From: Saprospiraceae bacterium
GTDB lineage: Bacteria; Bacteroidota; Bacteroidia; Chitinophagales; Saprospiraceae
Direction of reading: 5' to 3'
Assembly: GCA_022448955.1 (NCBI GenBank)
Contig: JAKVCU010000064.1
Coordinates: 1-64,000, forward strand
Length of the DNA: 64,000 bases
This document shows positions 55,268 through 64,000 of this stretch, one piece after another. A program made the translations under genes and the position numbers. Position 1 is the stretch's first letter. Every line of letters starts with the position of its first letter. A model generated the notes under the pieces. It ran no database searches, was not told where the DNA came from, and was given only the letters and a program-made list of their open reading frames with translations.

Positions 55268-56677
55268 ATGAAAAATAGTAAATTGGTTGAATTGTTTAGG
55301 TCATTAGATCCAATCGAAGTACAACAACTAAGGGAGTTTGTTGCATCTCCTTATTTTAATAAAAACGAGCATTTAGTGAAACTTGTGAATTATCTCTCTG
55401 AGGCTAGGCTGGAGGATTCCTTATATAAAGTTAATAAAGAATATGTATTTGGCCTATTATTTCCAGAAATTCCTTTCGATAAAAAGCGTTTGGGCTATTT
55501 GATGAACTATGCACTCAAGTTAGCAGAACGTTATTTAGCTATACGATACTTTGAAGAAAAAGATTCATTTGCGCAAGCCTATACTTTAAAAGAGTTTGTT
55601 AAACGCAAGCTTGGTAAACATTATAACTTTTTGCACAAAAAGACAAAGCAAGATATAAATGAAAAAAAGTTAAGACCAGAAGATACTTTTTATTTAAAGT
55701 TAGAATTATCTCGAATTGAAGCAGACTACTTCCATAGCCAACAAATTCGCAAAGGAGATAATACTATAGAACATGTTTCGGAATCATTGGATGATTATTA
55801 CTTTTTTCTTAAGTTGAAATATGGCTGCGAAATGCTTAATCGGCAAGCACTACTCACTAAAGAGTATGACTTGGGTTTTGTGGAGAAAGTACGGGAGCAT
55901 CTCACTAATCAGCAAAACCTTCATCCATTTATTGATTTATACTTACAAATATTTTCTCTACTTTACACAAAGGAAGAATCTTACTTCGAAAATATAATGA
56001 GCCTACTGGATATTCACACAGGACGTCTAGAACAACATGAATTAAGGGATGTGTATCTATACTCTATCAATTTTAGCTTAAGAAAATTAAGGACTAATCC
56101 AGCAGTATATATTGACAAAGCATTAGAACTATATACAAAGGGAATAGAAAGCAAAGTGTTATTTGATAAAAAAGCCTTGTCTCCATTTACATTTGCGAAT
56201 GTAGTAAAGTTAGCCCTTACTAAAGGAAAATTTGATTGGATAGAAAAATTCATTTACGATCAAAATGAAAATATTATTCCTAAATTCCGAGAAGATGCAT
56301 TGCATTATAGTTTAGCAGATTTGCATTATCACAAAAAAGATTATCCACAAGTTTTTATTCATATCAATCAGTTACAATATTCAGATATGTATTATCAACT
56401 TGGGGCACGCATGATCATGATGAAGACGTATTATGAGTCCGATGAAGGAGATGCCCTTATATCTCTTATTGCCTCTTTTCTGCAGTTTTTGAGAAGAAAT
56501 GGGCAAATTGCAACGAATATCAAAAAGAGTTATTCCAACTTTTGCATGGTTATGAATAAAATATTGCGCCATGATGAGCGCAAAAGAGAAGCCATAAAGG
56601 AGCAAATACAAAACCTCCAACCGCTTGCGGAAAGAGGTTGGTTGTTGAATATTTGGAAAGAAAATAAAATGATATAA
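55268..56677 (+). CDS. Helix-rich protein of unknown function
   Basis: About 469 residues. I do not recognise a named family. It starts MKNSKLVELFRSLDP and has the conserved-looking FVASPYFNKNEHLVKLVNYL, then continuous helices with Leu/Tyr spacing typical for TPR-like or armadillo-like repeats. No signal peptide, no TM. The ATG at 55268 is preferred over the TTG at 55241. The stop abuts the feoB stop codon on the other strand, with no spacer. Confidence 0.55.
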   Translation: MKNSKLVELFRSLDPIEVQQLREFVASPYFNKNEHLVKLVNYLSEARLEDSLYKVNKEYVFGLLFPEIPFDKKRLGYLMNYALKLAERYLAIRYFEEKDSFAQAYTLKEFVKRKLGKHYNFLHKKTKQDINEKKLRPEDTFYLKLELSRIEADYFHSQQIRKGDNTIEHVSESLDDYYFFLKLKYGCEMLNRQALLTKEYDLGFVEKVREHLTNQQNLHPFIDLYLQIFSLLYTKEESYFENIMSLLDIHTGRLEQHELRDVYLYSINFSLRKLRTNPAVYIDKALELYTKGIESKVLFDKKALSPFTFANVVKLALTKGKFDWIEKFIYDQNENIIPKFREDALHYSLADLHYHKKDYPQVFIHINQLQYSDMYYQLGARMIMMKTYYESDEGDALISLIASFLQFLRRNGQIATNIKKSYSNFCMVMNKILRHDERKREAIKEQIQNLQPLAERGWLLNIWKENKMI

Positions 56678-58807
56678 TCAAGAGAAAATCTGATAAGTTA
56701 CAAAGCTGCCTAAGTATGCCAAAACGGTCATGAAGACGAACTGAACGATTGGCCATTGCCAACTTTTGGTTTCTCTTTTTACAACTGCCAAAGTACTCAT
56801 GCATTGCATGGCAAAGACATAAAATATCAGTAAGGATAAAGCTGTCGCTAAATCATACACAGCTTTACCTGTAACTGGATTAACTTCATTAGCCATTCTT
56901 GCTCTTACAGAACCTTCGTCATCTGCACTCCCAATACTATAGATGGTAGCCATTGTTCCAACAAAAACTTCCCTTGCTGCAAATGACGTAATCAATGCAA
57001 TACCCATTTTCCAGTCAAAACCTAGTGGTTGAATGATAGGCTCTATTGCTTTACCTAATTGACCTGCGAAGGAAGCTTCAATTTTTTTCGCTGCGAGCAA
57101 GTTGTCTTTTTCTTGCTCATCTAATTGTTGTACCTGTGCTGCAGTCAGTGCCTCCTGCTTTGCTGCTGCCATCTGAGATGGCATTCCATAACTCGCCAAA
57201 AACCAAAGAACAACAGAAATAACTAAAATAATTCTACCTGCTTCAAGTATGAAAGCTTTGACCTTTTCCCATACAGTAAGGAAAACATTTCGCATTACGG
57301 GCGTACGATATTCAGGAAGCTCTAGTATCAAAAAGCTACGTTCTTCTGTTTTTATGATATATTTAAAAACAACGGCTACTAACAAGGCAGCAATAATACC
57401 TAAAAGATAAAGTCCCATAAATGCCAATGCTTGCATATTGAATATACCCCATACCAATGTAGATGGTACAACAAAACCAATCAGTACGGCATACACTGGG
57501 ATACGAGCAGAGCAGCTAATCAACGGAGATATCATTATGGTAATGAGGCGTTCCTTCCAATTGCTAATGGTACGAGTACTCATAATAGCTGGAATAGCGC
57601 AAGCACCAGCTGATACAAGAGCTACAATACTCCGACCATTCAAGCCAAAAAACTGCATGATCCGGTCAAAAATGAATGCGGCTCTAGCCATATACCCCAC
57701 TTCTTCCAGCAGAGATATTAAAAAGAAAAGAATAGCGATTTGTGGAATGAAGATAACTACGCCTCCAATTCCTGCTAAAATGCCATCAGTTAAAAGGTCT
57801 GTTAACCAGCCTTCTGGTAAAGCTGCTTTTACCGCTTCTGTTAAATAGGCAAAGCCCCCATCGATCAAGTCCATTGGATAGGATGCCCATGCAAAAATGG
57901 CTTGGAAGACTAAAAGCATCAGCATAATAAATATGACTGGTCCCAACAACCAGTGAGTAAGTACTCTATCAATAAGGTCTGTTTGCTTGGCTCTATCCTT
58001 GCTTGGTGATTTTTGTATCTTTTGAACGATTGGAACAAACTGATCAAATCGGTGCATGGTTTCATCTACCTGTGAATGCAATGCATCAAAACTAGATTTA
58101 TCTGTGATTGCTTGAATTTGACTTTTTTCTTCTATGTTTAAATAGGGTAACCAATTACCATGATGGGCTCTTAATAAGGCTTGATAATGGTTCAGGTCTG
58201 GGAAATAAGCTTGAATTTCTTTCGCTAAGGCTTGTTCCTTTTTTGAAAGCTGATAAAACCCATTTTCTGTATTATACTGCTGATCATTTAGAAGCTTTTC
58301 TAAGGCGGAGTGGAGCTTAGGTAGGCCATATCCTGTTCTTCCACTTATTTTGACAACTGGAGTTTGTAGTGCTTTCGCTAAATCTCTTGCTTCTAATTCG
58401 ATACCTTCTTTTTCCGCAATATCAGACATGTTAAGTGCTAAAATGATTGGAAGGTGAAGATCTTTTAGCTGCGTGAAAAGTAATAAGTGTTTTTGCAGTT
58501 TAGTGATATCCGCAACATAGATAATGGCATCTGGGTAATTCTCGTCTTTTGGGTTCGACATGGTTTGCACCACAATTCTTTCATCCAATGAATTCGGGTA
58601 AAAACTATAAGTACCTGGAAAATCAATTAGGTCAATAGAGAGAGAATTGATTTTTAAGTGACCAACCTTTTTGTCAACGGTAACACCCGGGAAGTTACCA
58701 ATTTTCTGTCTTAGTCCTGTTAATTGATTAAAGACGGATGACTTTCCAGTGTTTGGATTACCTAGTAATGCTACCTTGTAGCGCTTGGCTTCTTGCTTTT
58801 CGTTCAT
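56678..58807 (-). CDS. feoB: Ferrous iron transporter FeoB
   Basis: A 709-residue inner-membrane Fe(II) transporter. N-terminal G domain (G1 LLGNPNTGKSSVFNQL, G3 DFPGTYSF, G4 LNMSD). GDI-like spacer. Membrane domain from about 285 to 700 with the gate motifs SAGACAIPAIMSTRTI and FAAREVFVGTM. Gene overlaps feoA by 4 nt (translational coupling). GTP hydrolysis regulates Fe2+ uptake. Confidence 0.95.
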   Translation of the reverse strand: MNEKQEAKRYKVALLGNPNTGKSSVFNQLTGLRQKIGNFPGVTVDKKVGHLKINSLSIDLIDFPGTYSFYPNSLDERIVVQTMSNPKDENYPDAIIYVADITKLQKHLLLFTQLKDLHLPIILALNMSDIAEKEGIELEARDLAKALQTPVVKISGRTGYGLPKLHSALEKLLNDQQYNTENGFYQLSKKEQALAKEIQAYFPDLNHYQALLRAHHGNWLPYLNIEEKSQIQAITDKSSFDALHSQVDETMHRFDQFVPIVQKIQKSPSKDRAKQTDLIDRVLTHWLLGPVIFIMLMLLVFQAIFAWASYPMDLIDGGFAYLTEAVKAALPEGWLTDLLTDGILAGIGGVVIFIPQIAILFFLISLLEEVGYMARAAFIFDRIMQFFGLNGRSIVALVSAGACAIPAIMSTRTISNWKERLITIMISPLISCSARIPVYAVLIGFVVPSTLVWGIFNMQALAFMGLYLLGIIAALLVAVVFKYIIKTEERSFLILELPEYRTPVMRNVFLTVWEKVKAFILEAGRIILVISVVLWFLASYGMPSQMAAAKQEALTAAQVQQLDEQEKDNLLAAKKIEASFAGQLGKAIEPIIQPLGFDWKMGIALITSFAAREVFVGTMATIYSIGSADDEGSVRARMANEVNPVTGKAVYDLATALSLLIFYVFAMQCMSTLAVVKRETKSWQWPIVQFVFMTVLAYLGSFVTYQIFS

Positions 58808-59055
58808 CTCAGCACTATACAGGCAGCTTCTTCTTTTCTCAGGGCTACTAAAGAATCGTCTATTCTAGCGTAAATACTACTGCCGAACAGAGATCTGCGT
58901 ACAATTTCAACCTCACTTCCTGGCAGTATTCCCATTGAAACTAGTTTTCCTCCAACATAAGGGTCAGTATACTCAGCAATAATCCCTATTATTCCTGTTT
59001 TTAGAATCGAAAGAACTGTACCGCTCTGGGGAGGTGCCACCATGTTGTTTATCAT
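58804..59055 (-). CDS. feoA: FeoA accessory protein
   Basis: An 83-residue SH3-like protein. MVAPPQSGTVLSIL, YVGGKLVSMGILPGSEVEIVRR and the Ala-Cys-rich end are FeoA-typical. Cytosolic partner of FeoB. The ATG at 59043 (MVAPP) is an alternative start. Confidence 0.92.
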   Translation of the reverse strand: MINNMVAPPQSGTVLSILKTGIIGIIAEYTDPYVGGKLVSMGILPGSEVEIVRRSLFGSSIYARIDDSLVALRKEEAACIVLR

Positions 59056-59150
59056 TATTTAATATAAAGAAAACACTAAGTTAACGCAATTCTAATGTTT
59101 TTAGGCAAAAAACATCATGTTTGTTAGTTGGCTATTAAAATATACCTAAG

Positions 59151-59172
59151 ACCTACCTATCAATAGGTAGGT
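59151..59172. promoter_or_regulatory. Perfect palindrome upstream of feoAB
   Basis: ACCTACCTAT (59151-59160), CA, ATAGGTAGGT (59163-59172): perfect 10-bp arms with a 2-nt spacer, about 100 nt upstream of feoA. It might be an operator for iron control or a terminator of the lipoprotein gene; no T-tract follows. Undecided. Confidence 0.45.
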
Positions 59173-59247
59173 GGAAGCCTCTTGTAATTATATAAACAAC
59201 AAAAAATGTATCAAGATGATTGAATCATCCTCATACATTTTTAACAA

Positions 59248-59739
59248 TTATCTTTCTATTTTTTTACATTTTGTCAGTGCTTTACCCTTGATTAGGATAT
59301 TCAATTTTTCAATTGTTGTGATATTTCCACAATCAAAACATTCTTCTATGGAAGAGGTTTCGATAATCATAGATTTTAAGGCTTCCATTGAAGGAGCTTT
59401 TTCCAATTTTGCATATTCTTCATAGGAAATATTTAAAAAAGCGGTATTGTTGTTAACGCCTCTCTTATCTAAGTAATAGCCTTTTTCTAATGCTACAGGC
59501 AAAGCTAAAACCCCCTTGGTATACAAATCTTTTGGTGCTGGATAGGCAACAATTTGCTGCTTATCTGCCGAAAGACTTACAGGTACCTTATTGGCGTATT
59601 CAGGTTTAGCCTTATAAATGATAGTTGGCTTTTTATTAAATTCAATCGTTATGGCTTTTGCCTGCTTTTTGGCTGAATTGCATGCTAATAAGCTAAGCCC
59701 CAATAAAAAAAAGCCATAAATTTTTATATGGTTCATCAT
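59248..59739 (-). CDS. Conserved lipoprotein of unknown function
   Basis: A 163-residue lipoprotein: lipobox LLACN (Cys20), followed by TIEFNKKPTIIYKAKPEY, PVSLSADKQQIVAYPAPKDL and a Cys pair (ECFDCG). Function unknown. 6 nt behind the C10 peptidase gene, so it may be in its transcript. Confidence 0.7.
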   Translation of the reverse strand: MMNHIKIYGFFLLGLSLLACNSAKKQAKAITIEFNKKPTIIYKAKPEYANKVPVSLSADKQQIVAYPAPKDLYTKGVLALPVALEKGYYLDKRGVNNNTAFLNISYEEYAKLEKAPSMEALKSMIIETSSIEECFDCGNITTIEKLNILIKGKALTKCKKIER

Positions 59740-59745
59740 AATTAT

Positions 59746-62334
59746 TTATCGATTCAAGATGATTGATTGCCGATAGCTCTTCCCATCGATCTTAAGCAGT
59801 ATAAAGTAGATTCCATTTGGATACGTACCCAAATCTAACATCTTATTCACAGACACTGTTCTTCCTAAGCTAGCCTGATCTATGATCTGAGCGGTAGTAT
59901 TAAGGATTTTATAACTAACTTCTTGTGGCTGCTTTAAGTCAAATTGTAAATTTAAATAACGATCCGTAGGGTTAGGGTAGATCTGGATAAAGTCCTGACT
60001 AGCAATGTCTTGAACTGAAGTGCCAGCAGTTCTTTGAATATCAATATCTAGCTGATAGGTTCCAAGTGTTCCAACAAAATAAGATGCTGCTCCAAAATAA
60101 ATCGTTTGACCACCATTAATAATAAATGGTTCGCTCACTTGATCATCTATAACTTCAGACCACTCTCCATCTGCAAATACACTATAAAGTACATCATTGG
60201 TATAAGATTGACCATTACCACTATTGTAAGAATCATGCGCTCTGGGCGTAATCGTGTAATAATAGCCAGCTGCCAGATCTATGGCAAAGTAGTCATTGTC
60301 ATCTGCATCATGCATATTTGTACCTGTGGTACTCAAGCTAGCAGAGTTGCCACTGAAGCTCGGTGATAATGGATAAGCATTATCCACTATATCATTATTT
60401 TCATAAGCATCTGGTTGTGCAGCAGGTGCTTTAACGGTAATTTGTATTGGGTTCGAGTAATCACCTGTCCCTACAATTTGCCATGAACCTCCGCTAGGAC
60501 GATTCCAAGTTGCTAATAAATAAGTGCCTGGCTCAACATCAATACCATTAGAATTAAAATTCAGACCATTTGTGAAGTGGCAATTGGCGCATAGGTCTGC
60601 ATTAATTACTTCTAATTCTTCTAGGTATTCTCCTTCTAAGGTATATAAGTCCATAGAGAATTCACCTGTGTAATCGAAGCTACCAAAATTGGCATAATCT
60701 ACATTAATAGAAAATGCTTCTCCCTGAACAATTGGGTTTGGATTAGCATTGATATTGCTGTAAAGCTGAATATCATTTGCAGGTCCTTCAATGTCAAAGT
60801 TTACTGGATTTGAATAGTCACCAGGAGGAATGAGCGTCCATTCGCCATTAGTCGGGCGATAGAATAAAGCTAATTGATAAGTGCCTGGAGAAGTAGGGAG
60901 TCCATCATTACTGAAGTTAATAGTATAAAAAAAACCATTTTCTAGTGTTCCACTTTCTGTATCAACAAAATCAATAAATGTACCATCTTGTGTGAAAATT
61001 GCTGCTGAGAGATCACCTGTCACAGCTTCGCTTCCTAGATTGGCTATGTCAACTGTTAATTCAAATGCCTGTGCAAAATTAATAGGGAAAGGGTTAGCCG
61101 TGATATTAGAATATACAACTAAATTGGTATAGGCTGTTGGATCTGGCTCATTGCCACCACCACTACCTGCTCCATTAGCAGGCTGAATACCGATGACCGC
61201 CTGTTGATAATAATTAAAACCACTGTTTCCAGCGCCTGTTCCACCTGTATTGGGGTTTAATGCATTTAAAGTAAAATAGCCATCTTGATAACCACCCCAT
61301 CCCCAATTCATGTGGAAGAAGTTGTTGTTATCAAACCCGTCCATAACCCATGCATGGCCACCTCCGTTGCCAATACCTGCATACTCAATAGGGCGAGATG
61401 CTTCTAATTCATTTTTCATTAATTGTAGCCATGTACCGTCATTGTAATTTGAGCGTTCTACAAAACTTGTAGTGCTAGCGTAACTAAAATATTGCTTTAA
61501 AGCATCTGCTACTGGTGAAAGGGAAGAAACGCCACTTACATCTACACCATAGCCCATTTCAATACTTACGCCACAGTGGAAACTTAGTTCGGCTACTTCC
61601 TCATTAAAGCTAGAAATTGAATTGGGCATACTGTTCCAGTTGTAGCTAGCAGAACCAAAATTGGCAGATACAGTACCAAATGTAGGATGGTTGTATGAAT
61701 GGAAACCACTTCCTTGTGCAGGGTGGGCATGGAAGCGCATGATTTGTGCCATGGCAGTAGCTACACATCCAACTACTGCTCGCTGTCCTGTGTTAGGATC
61801 TTGTGGGCAAAAAGCATTATAAGGGAAAGGCTGGTCCCAAGTAGTGGTCGTTAATGGATCGACTTTATTGCCGTTTTTGGGAATTTCTGCATTCAAATAC
61901 ATATCCCATTCAGATTGAAGTGCTTCTCCAATTGCTGCATTTTCATAGATCGCTGCCTTGATTTCTTGGCGATAGTGTTGCATCCATTTGCGAAAAGCCT
62001 CTGGCTGGTGTTCTTCCTCTTGGATAAAAGAATTTTTGAGCGAATAGGCTATAATTGGTCGTGCTCTTTGATCTGCAGATACAATGACAAATCCTTCTTC
62101 TTCTTCAGCTGTAAAGATAAAATACAAATTAGTATACTCTTCATTAACTCGAGCTGTAATCGTTTCAGTGAGTGTTAGCGTTGTGTTTTTTTTACTGTAT
62201 TCATTGTGTAGGTCTGCTGCTTCATAAAAGCAGTTTTGAGCTACTATGGTAGCTGTTGCTAAATCAACTTGCTGTCCAAATAGGTTGATGGATAGTATAA
62301 AGAATATTAGTATAAGTGTATAGTTTTTGACCAT
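59746..62334 (-). CDS. T9SS-secreted C10 (streptopain-like) cysteine peptidase
   Basis: About 862 residues. Signal peptide LILIFFILSINLFGQ; I chose the ATG at 62332-62334 because the upstream 35 residues are not signal-like. Pro-domain, then peptidase: Cys190 in VVGCVATAMAQIMRF, His327 in GGGHAWVMDGFDN and FHMNWGWGG. Two CARDB-like beta domains (about 400-660), a PPC-like domain (DNDYFAIDLAAGYYYTI), and the T9SS sorting domain IQIYPNPTDRYLNL ... YPNGIYFILLKIDG. Secreted protease similar in layout to streptopain and interpain. Confidence 0.88.
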   Translation of the reverse strand: MVKNYTLILIFFILSINLFGQQVDLATATIVAQNCFYEAADLHNEYSKKNTTLTLTETITARVNEEYTNLYFIFTAEEEEGFVIVSADQRARPIIAYSLKNSFIQEEEHQPEAFRKWMQHYRQEIKAAIYENAAIGEALQSEWDMYLNAEIPKNGNKVDPLTTTTWDQPFPYNAFCPQDPNTGQRAVVGCVATAMAQIMRFHAHPAQGSGFHSYNHPTFGTVSANFGSASYNWNSMPNSISSFNEEVAELSFHCGVSIEMGYGVDVSGVSSLSPVADALKQYFSYASTTSFVERSNYNDGTWLQLMKNELEASRPIEYAGIGNGGGHAWVMDGFDNNNFFHMNWGWGGYQDGYFTLNALNPNTGGTGAGNSGFNYYQQAVIGIQPANGAGSGGGNEPDPTAYTNLVVYSNITANPFPINFAQAFELTVDIANLGSEAVTGDLSAAIFTQDGTFIDFVDTESGTLENGFFYTINFSNDGLPTSPGTYQLALFYRPTNGEWTLIPPGDYSNPVNFDIEGPANDIQLYSNINANPNPIVQGEAFSINVDYANFGSFDYTGEFSMDLYTLEGEYLEELEVINADLCANCHFTNGLNFNSNGIDVEPGTYLLATWNRPSGGSWQIVGTGDYSNPIQITVKAPAAQPDAYENNDIVDNAYPLSPSFSGNSASLSTTGTNMHDADDNDYFAIDLAAGYYYTITPRAHDSYNSGNGQSYTNDVLYSVFADGEWSEVIDDQVSEPFIINGGQTIYFGAASYFVGTLGTYQLDIDIQRTAGTSVQDIASQDFIQIYPNPTDRYLNLQFDLKQPQEVSYKILNTTAQIIDQASLGRTVSVNKMLDLGTYPNGIYFILLKIDGKSYRQSIILNR

Positions 62335-62867
62335 AAGTCTTGGAGGGGTGTGAGTAGTAGAATGAGTATTGAAGATTACCCAGCGCAATTGAGGGGAATA
62401 AGTAAACTTACTCCATGGAGAATTAATGCTTGTTTTCATGATAGTTTTTTAGTTTAGAATGAAAGTATTTTTGTTTTCTATATTCAGCTTATAAACTGTT
62501 TGGGATGTATTAGTTGGTTTTACCCATATATCAATTATTTTTTACAGATGGATTACAGCGTACTATTTGTTCCAAAGATTTTGTTAAAATCGGCTTAAAG
62601 AAGATTATCTGAAAAGCACTTTAATTTTTTAAGAAAAATTCGGTCAAAAGAATTTATACAAATACTTTTGGTGATTCCTAAAGAATGAAATATCACTCTT
62701 TAATATTGAAATCATTTTTGATTATCTTAAAATATTATTGATTAGAATGTCAATCTATTGCGAGAAAAAACTTGTGATATTTAGATTTGCTATTTTAGAA
62801 TTGTAATCTACAAAAAAATAGGTTGTCTTGCTACTTATTCTGATTTTTTGCAAAAAAAAATGACTAC
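62335..62867. other. Divergent intergenic region with guaC promoter
   Basis: Includes the leader of the peptidase gene (62335-62439 is open but not signal-like), an AT-rich stretch with no genes, and a candidate promoter for the rightward guaC. Nothing else recognised. Confidence 0.5.
62757..62789 (+). promoter_or_regulatory. Candidate sigma-A promoter of guaC
   Basis: ATTG (62757-62760), 21 nt, TAGATTTG (62782-62789), close to the Bacteroidota consensus TTTG-N19-21-TAnnTTTG. 78 nt before the start codon. Confidence 0.45.
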
Positions 62868-63908
62868 ATGCGTATTGAAAATGATATCAAATTAGGTTTT
62901 AAAGATGTAATGTTTCGTCCGAAACGATCTACACTTCGCTCGCGCTCTCAAGTTTCATTGATGAGGTCTTTTAAGTTTAGGCACGCAAAAGGGGCATGGG
63001 AAGGCATTCCTATTATGGCAGCAAATATGGATACTACAGGGACTTTTGAGGTGGCAAAAGCACTTGGCAATCACGATTTATTTACAGCAGTTCATAAGCA
63101 TTACACTTTGGAGCAGTGGGCAGCATTTATGCAAAATGCAGATGAAAGAACAGTGCAACGTATTGCAGTAAGCACGGGTACAGGAGAGGACGATGCAACG
63201 AAACTGAAGCAAATTTTTGATCATCATCCACAACTGCGTTTTATTTGTATAGATGTTGCTAATGGCTATTCTGAATATTTCGTAGATTTTGTAAAGCAGA
63301 CCAGAGAAACATTTCCTGAAAAGGTGATTATGGCTGGGAATGTGGTGACTGGTGAGATGGTAGAAGAGCTCATTTTGTCCGGAGCAGATATGGTGAAAGT
63401 AGGAATCGGTCCAGGCTCGGTTTGTACTACTCGAATTAAAACTGGAGTGGGTTATCCCCAACTGTCTGCCATTATTGAATGTGCAGATGCAGCACATGGT
63501 TTAGGTGGACAAATTATTTCAGATGGTGGTTGTAAAACGCCTGGTGATGTTGCCAAAGCATTTGGAGGAGGAGCAGATTTTGTGATGTTAGGAGGAATGT
63601 TTGCAGGGCATGTGGAGAGTGCAGGACAAGTGGTGGAAGAGGAGGGCAAGCAGTATAAGTTATTTTATGGAATGAGTTCGGCAACAGCCATGGAGAAGTA
63701 TGTAGGAGGTGTAGCTGAATATCGTGCATCTGAAGGCAAGACAGTGAAAATTCCATTCCGGGGTCCTATTGAGCATACAGTATTAGATATCCTTGGCGGA
63801 ATTCGTTCAACTTGCACTTATGTTGGTGCGAGTAAACTAAAGGAACTAACAAAGCGTACGACTTTCATTAGAGTAATGGAGCAAGCAAATGAAATTTTTT
63901 CTCAGTAA
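62868..63908 (+). CDS. guaC: GMP reductase
   Basis: A 346-residue TIM-barrel enzyme converting GMP to IMP with NADPH. Catalytic Cys186 in [13 protein letters not shown] (same position as in E. coli GuaC), N-terminal [10 protein letters not shown], phosphate-binding [10 protein letters not shown] and [14 protein letters not shown]. Lacks the CBS domains of IMP dehydrogenase. Purine salvage. Confidence 0.94.
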   Translation: MRIENDIKLGFKDVMFRPKRSTLRSRSQVSLMRSFKFRHAKGAWEGIPIMAANMDTTGTFEVAKALGNHDLFTAVHKHYTLEQWAAFMQNADERTVQRIAVSTGTGEDDATKLKQIFDHHPQLRFICIDVANGYSEYFVDFVKQTRETFPEKVIMAGNVVTGEMVEELILSGADMVKVGIGPGSVCTTRIKTGVGYPQLSAIIECADAAHGLGGQIISDGGCKTPGDVAKAFGGGADFVMLGGMFAGHVESAGQVVEEEGKQYKLFYGMSSATAMEKYVGGVAEYRASEGKTVKIPFRGPIEHTVLDILGGIRSTCTYVGASKLKELTKRTTFIRVMEQANEIFSQ

Positions 63909-64000
63909 ATAAATTTTTCCTTTCGCTTCCATGCATTTGAAGCATATTATTGTAAGGTAGAGGAGAAACCTCAGCGCTGATCCCAATAATTCCGACTTGC

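Overview
The window reads as chromosome of a low-GC member of the Bacteroidota, most likely a marine or freshwater gliding type of the Saprospirales/Chitinophagales kind. Support: several secreted proteins end in the Por/type IX secretion (T9SS) C-terminal sorting domain; SusC-like receptor architecture (carboxypeptidase-regulatory domain before a TonB plug); PycTM, DUF3089 and GIN-domain families typical of this phylum; rarely any Shine-Dalgarno; and candidate promoters of the TTTG/TAnnTTTG type. The genus assignment is inference.

Layout. 1-10 kb: 5' part of a CsgG/LpoB-like gene, GntP permease, DUF3089 hydrolase lipoprotein, orphan histidine kinase, heme-type TonB receptor, and a NatAB-like ABC exporter. 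10-11 kb: tRNA-Ala(GGC), a small terminase-like remnant and the first copy of a dispersed palindromic repeat. 11-20 kb: large SNF2 helicase, an amino-sugar-kinase/RapZ fusion, obgE-adk, and an ECF sigma factor overlapping a membrane anti-sigma-like GIN-domain protein. 20-32 kb: divergent PNPOx-like/MocR pair, serine hydrolase, nucleotidyltransferase-like orphan, HExxH metalloprotease, class IV aminotransferase, HD-PycTM fusion, two glycosyltransferases. 32-44 kb: giant phosphoesterase/kinase-like/outer-membrane-barrel protein, GAF protein, beta-barrel protein, and a secreted clan GH-A-like protein with two C-type lectin domains, interleaved with repeat copies. 44-54 kb: epimerase, anmK, cytochrome c, prohibitin, then a compact four-gene nucleic-acid repair operon (RNA-ligase-type ligase, HD-Pnk end-healing enzyme, Lhr-like helicase, PdeM nuclease). 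54-64 kb: dockerin/cohesin-like T9SS protein, unknown helical protein, feoAB, lipoprotein, C10 cysteine peptidase, guaC.

How genes work together. The repair operon combines end healing (HD-Pnk), sealing (ligase), unwinding (helicase) and a nuclease/phosphoesterase. AnmK and the AmgK-like/RapZ fusion both point to MurNAc recycling. FeoAB and the heme-type receptor serve iron uptake. MocR and its divergent PNPOx neighbour form a vitamin-B6-linked pair. The most unusual elements are (i) a family of at least five short repeats with a constant 31-bp core enclosed by arms that change sequence while retaining pairing, and (ii) an HD phosphohydrolase fused to the Pycsar effector domain without a neighbouring cyclase.
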